Assembly: GCA_946480685.1 (NCBI GenBank)
Contig: CAMLLI010000212.1
Coordinates: 1 to 7,101 of the forward strand
DNA from: an uncultured Flammeovirgaceae bacterium
Lineage (GTDB): Bacteria > Bacteroidota > Bacteroidia > Cytophagales > Cyclobacteriaceae
Direction: 5' to 3'
Length of the DNA stretch: 7,101 bases
In this document: in pieces, positions 1-7,089 of the stretch
Numbering within the stretch: position 1 is the first letter of the stretch
Layout: every line of letters starts with the position of its first letter
Notes under the pieces: model-generated
What the model was told of the DNA's origin: nothing
Database searches by the model: none
What the model saw: the letters and a program-made list of their open reading frames with translations, nothing else
Program-made: the position numbers and the translations under genes

Positions 1-87
1 GTATTGGTTCCAACGAATGTAGAACAGGGGTATATGTTGGAAATATATACTGAAAAAGGAAAACGATATACCCTCGTTCCCCAATGA
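1..87 (+). CDS. 3' end of an unidentified upstream gene (partial)
   Basis: Only the last 28 codons and a TGA stop are inside the window. This is the only forward frame open from the window edge to position 84; the other two close at 20-22 and 51-53. The peptide ends in GKRYTLVPQ, with alternating hydrophobic residues like a final beta strand of a C-terminal beta-sandwich. Such endings are common in secreted carbohydrate-active enzymes, but 28 residues are too few to name a family. Its stop overlaps the GH97 start in an ATGA arrangement, which suggests translational coupling and membership of the same operon. That this is coding is inferred from the open frame, the overlap and the plausible peptide; the function is unknown. 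Confidence 0.6.
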   Translation, partial: VLVPTNVEQGYMLEIYTEKGKRYTLVPQ

Positions 88-2027
88 TAAAATATACTTT
101 GCTAAAACTATATATTATGTTTGTACGATTTCTAACGATTGTTTTTTTTGTTGCTTTTACTTCCGGATACGCACAGCAAAAGGAAGCGTGGAGTGTTTCA
201 TCTCCCGATAAAAAGATCAAGGTAACGGTTGCGCGTGCCGATGCCCGATTACATTATACCGTTATGTATGAGAATCAATCCGCGCTTGAGTCATCTCCCC
301 TGGGAATTGTTCGTGATGACCAGCAATTCTCGGAGAATCTGAAATTCGTTTCCAAAACCGAAACTGGGATTGACGAGGCGTATACCCTTACCGTTGGCAA
401 GCGACTTCAATGTCGCAACCATGCCCGCGAGCTTACGCTGATCTTTGAAAATGAAAAGAAAGAAAAAGTACAGATCATCTTCAGAGCCTACAATGATGGT
501 ATGGCTTATCGCTATCATTTCCCGGGTAATGATAAAACGATACATAAGATAATTCGTGAGGAATCTGGGTTTGCTATTCCGAAGACCGCAACAGCATGGA
601 TACAACCGTACGATATGAACGTGCGGAAGAAGCCTTGCTATGAAGCGTTCTATGAAAATGGTATACCGGTAGGAGGACAGTCTCCGAATCCGGCAGGCTG
701 GGCTTTCCCTGCTTTGTTTAACGTTAATAAGCTTTGGATCCTTATCACAGAAGCTGCATTGGATGATCACTATCCCGGCACCCACCTTGAAGACAAGAAT
801 AACAACGCTATATATACCATTCGTTTCCCCGAGAAAGAAGAAGCAACCAGTGATGCTGATCCTGAGCCGGTATCAACCTTGCCGTGGACAACACCGTGGC
901 GTGCTGCTGTTATAGGCAACGCACTGGCTACTGTACAGGAGACATCGCTGGTAACAAATCTTAATCCTCCTTCGGTTATAAAGGATGTTTCGTGGATCAA
1001 ACCAGGCCGGTCGAGCTGGAGCTGGTGGTCTGCGGGAAGCACCACGCGTGATTTTGCTGTGCAGAAAGCCTATATAGATTTTACTGCTGACATGACGTGG
1101 GAGTATACCTTGATCGATGCCGGCTGGCCTGAGATGAAAGGCGGAAGTATGGAAGAACTGATACAGTATGCACGTTCAAAAAATGTCGGGATTGTACTGT
1201 GGTATCATTCGGGAATGGGACGTGAGAAAGATACACTGAGCTATGCAAACCTGATGGCATTTCCGGAGGCGCGCAGAAAGGAATTCCAAAAGTTACAACA
1301 ATGGGGCGTGAAGGGAGTGAAGGTAGATTTCTTTGACAGCGACAAGCAGCCTGTTATTCAACGGTACTATGATATACTGCGCGATGCTGCTGAATATAAA
1401 ATCATGGTAAATTTTCACGGCTCAACATTGCCACGCGGATGGGAGCGAACGTATCCTCACGTTGTCTCAATGGAATCGGTGAAGGGAGCGGAAGGCGCGG
1501 GCCGGCAAGAGTTTTGTGATCGTGCACCGGTGCACAATACCATTCTGCCTTTTACGCGGAATGTTGTAGGCTCGATGGATTATACACCCGTTACCTTTAC
1601 CAACAAACGTGAAGCAAAACGCCAGACAACTGCTGCACAAGAGCTGGCACTTGCTATAGTGTTTGAGTCGGGTATATTTCACTTTGCTGATAATATGAAA
1701 TCATACCAGGCCTTGCCAGATGAGCCTAAAGATTTTCTGCGGAAGGTCCCGTCTACATGGGATGAGACACGCTATATAGCAGGTATACCGGGTAAATATA
1801 CCGTGGTGGCCCGCAAAAAGGGATCGACCTGGTATATAGCCGGAATCAACGGACAGGCTGGTGAACAGGAGGTTTCGCTGGAGCTTCCTTTCATTCCGAA
1901 AGACAAAAGCCTTCGTCTCATCACCGATGGTACCGAGTCCGACACCTTTGCAACGCAGACAGTAAAAACAAATGGTAACAAGCTTTTGATAAAGATCCCG
2001 GCAAGGGGAGGCTTTGTACTTTATTAA
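84..2027 (+). CDS. Secreted GH97 glycoside hydrolase, retaining (alpha-galactosidase-like) type
   Basis: A 647-residue GH97 enzyme predicted to release terminal alpha-galactose or a stereochemically similar sugar such as beta-L-arabinopyranose, probably in the periplasm. Residues 12-30 form a signal peptide with likely cleavage at GYA|QQ. An N-terminal beta-sandwich (about 35-300) is followed by the catalytic barrel (about 305-555; WSWW at 312-315, LIDAGW at 343-348) and a C-terminal beta domain (about 565-647). D415 in GVKVDFFDSD sits where retaining GH97 enzymes carry their nucleophile. E464 and E470 have the 6-residue spacing of SusB E526 (calcium ligand) and E532 (general acid). The position of the SusB catalytic base E508 appears to be G446 in NFHGST. 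This argues against a SusB-type alpha-glucosidase. Length fits the family. The start at 84 overlaps the upstream stop; ATG 117 would give 636 residues and a more usual signal peptide. Family call is firm; substrate is inferred. Confidence 0.93.
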   Translation: MIKYTLLKLYIMFVRFLTIVFFVAFTSGYAQQKEAWSVSSPDKKIKVTVARADARLHYTVMYENQSALESSPLGIVRDDQQFSENLKFVSKTETGIDEAYTLTVGKRLQCRNHARELTLIFENEKKEKVQIIFRAYNDGMAYRYHFPGNDKTIHKIIREESGFAIPKTATAWIQPYDMNVRKKPCYEAFYENGIPVGGQSPNPAGWAFPALFNVNKLWILITEAALDDHYPGTHLEDKNNNAIYTIRFPEKEEATSDADPEPVSTLPWTTPWRAAVIGNALATVQETSLVTNLNPPSVIKDVSWIKPGRSSWSWWSAGSTTRDFAVQKAYIDFTADMTWEYTLIDAGWPEMKGGSMEELIQYARSKNVGIVLWYHSGMGREKDTLSYANLMAFPEARRKEFQKLQQWGVKGVKVDFFDSDKQPVIQRYYDILRDAAEYKIMVNFHGSTLPRGWERTYPHVVSMESVKGAEGAGRQEFCDRAPVHNTILPFTRNVVGSMDYTPVTFTNKREAKRQTTAAQELALAIVFESGIFHFADNMKSYQALPDEPKDFLRKVPSTWDETRYIAGIPGKYTVVARKKGSTWYIAGINGQAGEQEVSLELPFIPKDKSLRLITDGTESDTFATQTVKTNGNKLLIKIPARGGFVLY

Positions 2028-2081
2028 AGAATACTGTCAGTGATGAGATCAATCAATACTTCATTTATAGTCTAGTCCATC

Positions 2082-2091
2082 AAAAAAAAAA
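2082..2091 (+). promoter_or_regulatory. A10 tract in the leader of the GH105 gene
   Basis: Ten consecutive A residues end four bases before the ATG at 2096. No Shine-Dalgarno sequence is visible. Bacteroidota genes commonly rely on A-rich sequence just upstream of the start instead of Shine-Dalgarno pairing, so this tract probably serves as the translation-initiation region and supports the chosen start. Homopolymers of this length can also slip during replication, which here would change leader length but not reading frame. The tract is seen; its role is inferred. Confidence 0.35.
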
Positions 2092-2095
2092 CGTT

Positions 2096-3223
2096 ATGAA
2101 GAATATAGGTATATATGTGCTTTGCATCTTGCTTAGTTCGGGCAGTGCAATCGCACAGTCGTCACAGGCAAACCTGGCAAACTGGCCGAAAGGTTCGTCT
2201 CCGGAAGAAGTAGGCAAACGCGTGGCAGACCGGTTCATAGCAACACCGCATCCTAATTTCGGTCGACCGACTCCGCCTAAAACCATTACGTATCCGGAAG
2301 TATGCGCATGGTATGGCGCACTTACTTTCGAGAAGGAAAGTAAAGACAAAAAATTAAAGGAAGCACTGATAAAACGCTTCGAGCCTTTCTTCAGTACAGA
2401 AGCATCGCTTGTTCCAATTCCTGACCACGTTGATTATACAGTATTCGGGTCTATACCGCTGGAACTATATATACAAACAAAAGAGCCAAAGTACCTGGAC
2501 ATGGGAAAGAATATAGCTGATAAGCAGTGGGGGCCTCCGGAAGGTCCGCGTGTAAAAGAAGAGTCGCATATATTTTACCGAATGGGACACACCTGGCAAA
2601 CACGTTTATGGATTGATGATATGTTTATGATCACGGCTGTGCAGGCGCAGGCCTATCGTGCAACGGGCGATCAGAAATATATAGATCGTGCTGCCCGTGA
2701 GATGGTAATGTATCTCGATTCCCTGCAGCGTCCCAATGGTTTATTCTATCATGCACCGGATGTCCCATTCTTCTGGGGACGCGGTAACGGATGGATGGCT
2801 GCGGGTACAGCGGAGTTACTTCGTTCACTTCCTCAGAATAATCCGGATCGTCCGCGTATTATGGAGGGCTATAGAAAGATGATGGCTACACTGTTAAAAT
2901 ATCAGAACGCAGACGGTATGTGGCGGCAATTGATTGATGATGCTGAATCGTGGCCTGAAACTTCTTCCACGGGTATGTTTACGTTTGCCATGATTACGGG
3001 TGTAAAGAATGGATGGCTTGACAAGGAAGTATATGGTGCTGCTGCACGCAAAGGATGGCTTGCATTGATCACCTATATAGAACCGAATGGTGACATACGT
3101 GAAGTGTGTGAAGGAACGAACAAGAAGAACGATCGGCAATATTATCTTGATCGCAAACGGCTGACGGGTGATATGCATGGGCAGGCTCCGGTGCTTTGGT
3201 GTGCTACGGCGTTGATGAGGTAG
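2096..3223 (+). CDS. Secreted GH105 (GH88/GH105 clan) unsaturated uronyl hydrolase
   Basis: A 375-residue (alpha/alpha)6-barrel enzyme expected to hydrate and remove the 4,5-unsaturated uronic acid from the non-reducing end of oligosaccharides made by a polysaccharide lyase. Residues 1-20 look like a signal peptidase I signal (AIA|QSS), so it should act in the periplasm. D113 (HVDYTVFG) and D174 (LWIDDMFM) are the candidate catalytic pair. Their spacing of 61 equals that of D88/D149 in Bacillus unsaturated glucuronyl hydrolase; YteR uses D88/D143. The family hallmark FFWGRGNGW is at 225-233, and SSTGMFTFAM at 290-299 is also typical. It starts 68 bases after the GH97 gene. Many GH105 enzymes act on unsaturated rhamnogalacturonan disaccharide, others on unsaturated glucuronic acid from arabinogalactan or other glycans; the sequence alone does not decide. 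No lyase is visible in the window. Confidence 0.9.
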   Translation: MKNIGIYVLCILLSSGSAIAQSSQANLANWPKGSSPEEVGKRVADRFIATPHPNFGRPTPPKTITYPEVCAWYGALTFEKESKDKKLKEALIKRFEPFFSTEASLVPIPDHVDYTVFGSIPLELYIQTKEPKYLDMGKNIADKQWGPPEGPRVKEESHIFYRMGHTWQTRLWIDDMFMITAVQAQAYRATGDQKYIDRAAREMVMYLDSLQRPNGLFYHAPDVPFFWGRGNGWMAAGTAELLRSLPQNNPDRPRIMEGYRKMMATLLKYQNADGMWRQLIDDAESWPETSSTGMFTFAMITGVKNGWLDKEVYGAAARKGWLALITYIEPNGDIREVCEGTNKKNDRQYYLDRKRLTGDMHGQAPVLWCATALMR

Positions 3224-3231
3224 CGGGGTGG

Positions 3232-3259
3232 GATTTTAAGATTACAAGATTTTAAGATT
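3232..3259. repeat. Two 12-bp direct repeats in the GH105-GH29 gap
   Basis: The 12-mer GATTTTAAGATT occurs at 3232-3243 and again at 3248-3259, a perfect pair with a 16-base period, starting 8 bases after the GH105 stop. It lies in the 81-base gap before the GH29 gene. It could be a small intergenic repeat element, a paired regulator site or remnant low-complexity sequence. Short AAGATT-rich runs between genes are familiar to me in Bacteroidota, but I cannot check copy number here. Confidence 0.5.
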
Positions 3260-3304
3260 GAGGAGATTATTGATCGATATAGTATATATTAAAACTGATG
3301 CGTT

Positions 3305-4732
3305 ATGAGAAAGAAGTTTTTGATTGTTTGGATGGTTTTGGTGTTAGTGCATGAAGGATATAGTCAACAGGTGGCGAAGGATGAGCGGATGGAGTGGTGG
3401 CGGGAGGCGCGGTTTGGTATGTTTATTCATTGGGGCGTATATGCGGTGCCGGCAGGTACGCATAATGGACAGCGGATTAATCGTATAGGGGAGTGGATCA
3501 TGAACCGGGGAAAGATACCGGTGGCGGAATATCGAGCGTATGCAAGGCAGTTTAACCCGGTTAAGTATGATGCGGATGCGTGGGTACGCATGGCGAAAGA
3601 TGCGGGCATGAAATATATAGTGATCACTTCGAAACATCATGATGGCTTTGCTTTGTTCGATTCAAAGGTAACTACGTGGGATATGGTGGATGCAACTCCC
3701 TATGGTAAAGATCTGATTAAACCCCTGGCAGAAGCTTGCCGCAAACATGGTATAAAATTAGGACTATATTATTCGCATGCACAGGATTGGGTAAATCCGG
3801 GTGGAGCTGCTGCACGAAAGAAAACATCTGAAGGTTGGGCGAATCCAGACAGTGCCCGCATTGATGCCTATACGGAAACACATAATGGTCACTGGGATCC
3901 GGCACAAACTACGAAGACCATGGAGGAGTATATAAATGATATAGCGGTTCCGCAGGTTAAAGAAATACTTACCCGGTATGGAGACATTGCTGTGCTTTGG
4001 TGGGATACGCCTACGGGCATGACGGATGAATTTGCAGAGAAGTTCAAGGCGTTACTTCCATTGCAACCGCGCATGATCACTAACGACAGGCTGAAGCGTC
4101 CTAATTATCCCGGTGATTTTAAGACTCCGGAACAACGTATACCGGACCTCAGTGAACTTGATGGTAAAGATTGGGAAACCTGTATGACAATGAACGGTAC
4201 TTGGGGCTATAAAAGTTATGATGATAAATGGAAGAGTACCGAAACCCTGATTCGTAATTTACTGGATATAGCTTCGAAGGGCGGTAATTACTTGTTGAAC
4301 GTTGGGCCAAAGGCAGATGGTGAATTTCCGGCAGAGAGTATAGAGCGGCTGAAAGCTATAGGAGCCTGGATGAAGGTAAACGGTGAAGCTATATATGGTA
4401 CACAGGCATCACCATTGGCAGCCTTGTCATGGGGACGATGTACACGCAAGGAAGACAATGGAAATACAACCCTATATCTGTCGGTGTTCGATTGGCCAGC
4501 AGATGGTAAATTGATCGTGCCTGGATTTCATAATGAAGTTAATCGTGCGGTATTACTCGCATCTGGTAAAAAGCTCACGACAAGTATAGGTAAGGATCAG
4601 TTGGTTATAACATTACCTGCTCAGGCACCTGATACCATTGCTACGGTGATCAAGGTGGAAGTAAAAGGTATAGTCGAGAAAGTTCAGACTCCGCAAGTAA
4701 AGAAAGAGATGCAGGCTGGTGAAGTTCATTAG
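3305..4732 (+). CDS. Secreted GH29 alpha-L-fucosidase
   Basis: A 475-residue retaining exo-alpha-L-fucosidase that should release terminal L-fucose. Residues 1-20 form a signal peptide (GYS|QQ), placing it in the periplasm or outside. The GH29 barrel spans about 25-365: ARFGMFIHWG (35-44, with H42), SKHHDGFALFD (109-119, with H111/H112) and the nucleophile motif VLWWD ending in D234. The acid/base is less conserved in this family. E276 in DFKTPEQ lies 42 residues after D234, the same spacing as D224/E266 in the Thermotoga maritima enzyme; E291 in WETC is the alternative. WGYKS (300-304) and GGNYLLNVGP (326-335) are also typical. A C-terminal beta domain (about 368-452) ends in a charged tail. 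Length is normal. The first ~102 codons (3305-3610) have a clearly different synonymous codon choice from the rest. Subfamily (broad GH29-A or alpha-1,3/4-specific GH29-B) is not settled. Confidence 0.95.
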   Translation: MRKKFLIVWMVLVLVHEGYSQQVAKDERMEWWREARFGMFIHWGVYAVPAGTHNGQRINRIGEWIMNRGKIPVAEYRAYARQFNPVKYDADAWVRMAKDAGMKYIVITSKHHDGFALFDSKVTTWDMVDATPYGKDLIKPLAEACRKHGIKLGLYYSHAQDWVNPGGAAARKKTSEGWANPDSARIDAYTETHNGHWDPAQTTKTMEEYINDIAVPQVKEILTRYGDIAVLWWDTPTGMTDEFAEKFKALLPLQPRMITNDRLKRPNYPGDFKTPEQRIPDLSELDGKDWETCMTMNGTWGYKSYDDKWKSTETLIRNLLDIASKGGNYLLNVGPKADGEFPAESIERLKAIGAWMKVNGEAIYGTQASPLAALSWGRCTRKEDNGNTTLYLSVFDWPADGKLIVPGFHNEVNRAVLLASGKKLTTSIGKDQLVITLPAQAPDTIATVIKVEVKGIVEKVQTPQVKKEMQAGEVH

Positions 4733-4740
4733 TAATCGTA

Positions 4741-4748
4741 TATATTTG
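4741..4748 (+). promoter_or_regulatory. Weak candidate -7 element (TATATTTG)
   Basis: TATATTTG in the 26-base GH29-GH92 gap fits the Bacteroidota -7 consensus TAnnTTTG exactly. There is no TTTG -33 element about 19-21 bases upstream, and a start site would leave only a very short leader before the ATG at 4759 (a second ATG is at 4768). A chance match in TATA-rich DNA is quite possible. Confidence 0.15.
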
Positions 4749-4758
4749 GGAAGTATAA

Positions 4759-7089
4759 ATGTTATCTATGCTTCCCTCATGGTCACTTCGCAGCGCTTGT
4801 GTTGCTTCAGTCTTAGTCGCGGGTATATTTACCTGGTCGTGTAAAGACTCCGGTTCTCAGGCGGAACCTGGTTTGATACAATATGTAGACCCACTGGTAG
4901 GTACCGCTGCCAGCACAACAGAAAGTGCACGTAAGCATAGTGAGGCGGGCTCGGAATTGAAGGGACAGACTTTTCCTGCGGTTGGCGTTCCCCATGGCAT
5001 GACGCATTGGACACCGCAGACGCGAGCCACCGAAAATAAATGTATAGCACCCTATTATTATCGTGATAGTTTATTTCAGGGCTTTCGCGGAAGTCACTGG
5101 CTGAGCGGTTCCTGTACACAGGACTATGGCAGTGTTACAATCATGCCAGTAACCGGTTCCCTCACAACCGATGCTGTACAGCGTGCGTCTTCGTTTACGC
5201 ATTCACGCGAAACATCGCGCCCGGATTATTACTCGGTATACCTCGATAAGTATAAAATCAATGCAGAAGTTACCGCTATATCGCGTGCTGCGATTATGCG
5301 CTTTACTCCGGATGCAACTGGTGAAATGTATATTGTCATTGAACCTAACAGCGATGAAGGAAAAGGTTTCCTGGAGATACATGCAGAGAAGAATGAGATC
5401 GTAGGTTACAATCCTGCACACCGTATATACCAGGGGTGGGGCGAACCGGCCGGCTTCAGCGGATATTTTGTAATTCAATTGGACACGGAGATCGAAGCGT
5501 TCGGTACGTGGCGTGGTGATAGCGTACAGAACAATCGTACATCAGCAAAAGGAAATAAAAGTAGTGTCGGTGCTTTCGTGAAAGTGCGCTCGGTGAGTAA
5601 TAAACCTGTGCAGGTGAGAGTCGGTACATCGTTTACCGGTATAGAAGGTGCACGTAAAAATTTGGCAGCGGCTATAGCAGATTGGAATTTTGATGACGTG
5701 CAGAAATCATCGGCTGCGCAATGGAACAAGGCATTGGGGAAAATTGAAATTGAGACACCAAGTCAGGAAGATAAAAAACTATTTTATACCGCGCTATATC
5801 ATGCGGAATTACTGCCTCGTGTATTTAACGATGAAGACGGATCGTATCCGGAGTTTGGCGGAAGCGGAAAAATCGCTACAGTAAAAGGACAGGATTACTA
5901 TGATGACTTTTCGATGTGGGACACGTATCGTGCGGTGCACCCGTTGTTGACACTGATTGAACCGGAGGCCTCCGAACACATGGTAAAATCATTGTTGCTG
6001 AAAGCTGATCAGGGTGGATGGCTTCCTATATTTCCCTGCTGGAATAATTATACCGCAGCGATGATTGGCGATCATGGTATCGCGATGATTGGTGATGCAT
6101 TGATGAAAGGTATAGCGCCAACGGAAGTAGAGCGTGCCTATACCATTATGCGCAAGAATGCATTTGAACCCAACGCTGATACAGCGAGCTATAAAGATGG
6201 CAAAGGCAGACGTGCACTGGCATCATATCTGCAATATGGATATATACCACTGGAAGATTCCGTATGGGACTCTTTCCATAAACGTGAACAGGTATCCCGC
6301 ACACTGGAATACGCGTATGACGATTTTGTATTGTCTCAAGTAGCCAAGAAGCTCGGTCGAGAGGACGATTACCGGAAGCTTACCGAGCGTGCTGCAAACT
6401 ATAAAAATGTGATTGATCCTGCTACCGGTTACGCCCGCGGTCGCTATGCGAATGGAAAATGGATTGAGCCGTTTAATCCGTTTGCTGCGCGTACACCCTA
6501 TATCACCGAAGGCACTCCGGCCCAATATACCTGGTATGTGCCACAGGACGTTAAAGGGTTGATCGCGATAGAAGGAGGGAACGCTCGATTTATAGCGAAG
6601 CTCGATACGTTGTTTGATCAGCGGTATTACTGGCATGGCAATGAACCGGGCCATCAAACTGTATACTTATATAATCATGCAGGTGCTCCGTGGAGAACAC
6701 AAAGCAGAATTCCCGGCATCATTCGGGAAGAGTATAGTATAGGACCGGGGGGATTAAGTGGCAATGAAGACGGAGGACAAATGTCGGCATGGCTTGTGTT
6801 TAGCATGATGGGACTTTATCCTACATGTCCCGGTGTGCCTTATTATGATATAGGCACTCCGATGTTCGATGAGATTACTATTCATACCGGCTTTGAAGCG
6901 TTTACAATAAAGGCAGAAAACCGGAATGAAGTGAATCACTATATACAATCTGCGACTTTGAATGGTAAGCCTTTTAACAGAGCGTACCTGCTGCACGAAG
7001 AAATCAGTAAGGGCGGAACACTGGTTTTAACCATGGGTCTTAAACCCAATAAATCCTGGGGATTAGCCGTTGCAGATATTCCGTATTGA
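4759..7089 (+). CDS. Divergent GH92 family enzyme (predicted alpha-mannosidase), probable lipoprotein
   Basis: A 776-residue GH92 enzyme; characterised members are calcium-dependent, inverting exo-alpha-mannosidases. Residues 1-27 are a hydrophobic signal ending in TWSC, a loose lipobox; C28 followed by Lys-Asp resembles surface-export signals of Bacteroidota lipoproteins. The N-terminal beta-sandwich (about 38-295) begins YVDPLVGT, and the catalytic domain (about 330-776) shows SMWDTYRAVHPL (385-396), ITEGTPAQYTWYVPQD (582-597), GNEPGHQT (627-634), LYNHAG (637-642) and LSGNEDGGQMSAW (666-678). E584 is the candidate general acid and D671 the candidate base. The second aspartate reported next to the base in Bt3990 appears as N669. 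PHGM (78-81) replaces the common PFGM, and GSHWLSGSC (111-119) replaces the usual SHTHLSGTG-like stretch, so this is an atypical clade and the linkage is uncertain. It follows GH29 by 26 bases. ATG 4768 (M4) is an alternative start. Family call is firm; mannosidase activity is inferred. Confidence 0.9.
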   Translation: MLSMLPSWSLRSACVASVLVAGIFTWSCKDSGSQAEPGLIQYVDPLVGTAASTTESARKHSEAGSELKGQTFPAVGVPHGMTHWTPQTRATENKCIAPYYYRDSLFQGFRGSHWLSGSCTQDYGSVTIMPVTGSLTTDAVQRASSFTHSRETSRPDYYSVYLDKYKINAEVTAISRAAIMRFTPDATGEMYIVIEPNSDEGKGFLEIHAEKNEIVGYNPAHRIYQGWGEPAGFSGYFVIQLDTEIEAFGTWRGDSVQNNRTSAKGNKSSVGAFVKVRSVSNKPVQVRVGTSFTGIEGARKNLAAAIADWNFDDVQKSSAAQWNKALGKIEIETPSQEDKKLFYTALYHAELLPRVFNDEDGSYPEFGGSGKIATVKGQDYYDDFSMWDTYRAVHPLLTLIEPEASEHMVKSLLLKADQGGWLPIFPCWNNYTAAMIGDHGIAMIGDALMKGIAPTEVERAYTIMRKNAFEPNADTASYKDGKGRRALASYLQYGYIPLEDSVWDSFHKREQVSRTLEYAYDDFVLSQVAKKLGREDDYRKLTERAANYKNVIDPATGYARGRYANGKWIEPFNPFAARTPYITEGTPAQYTWYVPQDVKGLIAIEGGNARFIAKLDTLFDQRYYWHGNEPGHQTVYLYNHAGAPWRTQSRIPGIIREEYSIGPGGLSGNEDGGQMSAWLVFSMMGLYPTCPGVPYYDIGTPMFDEITIHTGFEAFTIKAENRNEVNHYIQSATLNGKPFNRAYLLHEEISKGGTLVLTMGLKPNKSWGLAVADIPY

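Noticed and set aside
291..785. 164-codon open frame on the minus strand
   Set aside because: It is opposite the N-terminal domain of GH97, and its translation has no family features.
2028..2095. Possible terminator or separate promoter between GH97 and GH105
   Set aside because: No stable stem followed by a T run and no TAnnTTTG match are visible; the A10 tract would be a T run only on the minus strand.
3224..3304. Possible promoter in the GH105-GH29 gap (TATA-rich stretch at 3279-3291)
   Set aside because: The TATA-like words do not fit TAnnTTTG, and such words are common throughout the window because of the codon-context bias.
4829..5119. Minus-strand open frames near the start of GH92
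   Set aside because: They overlap a clear signal sequence and GH92 N-terminal motifs on the plus strand; no independent coding evidence.
6223..6657. 144-codon open frame on the minus strand
   Set aside because: It lies entirely opposite the conserved catalytic region of GH92, and its translation shows no recognisable domain. It is best explained as an antisense shadow.
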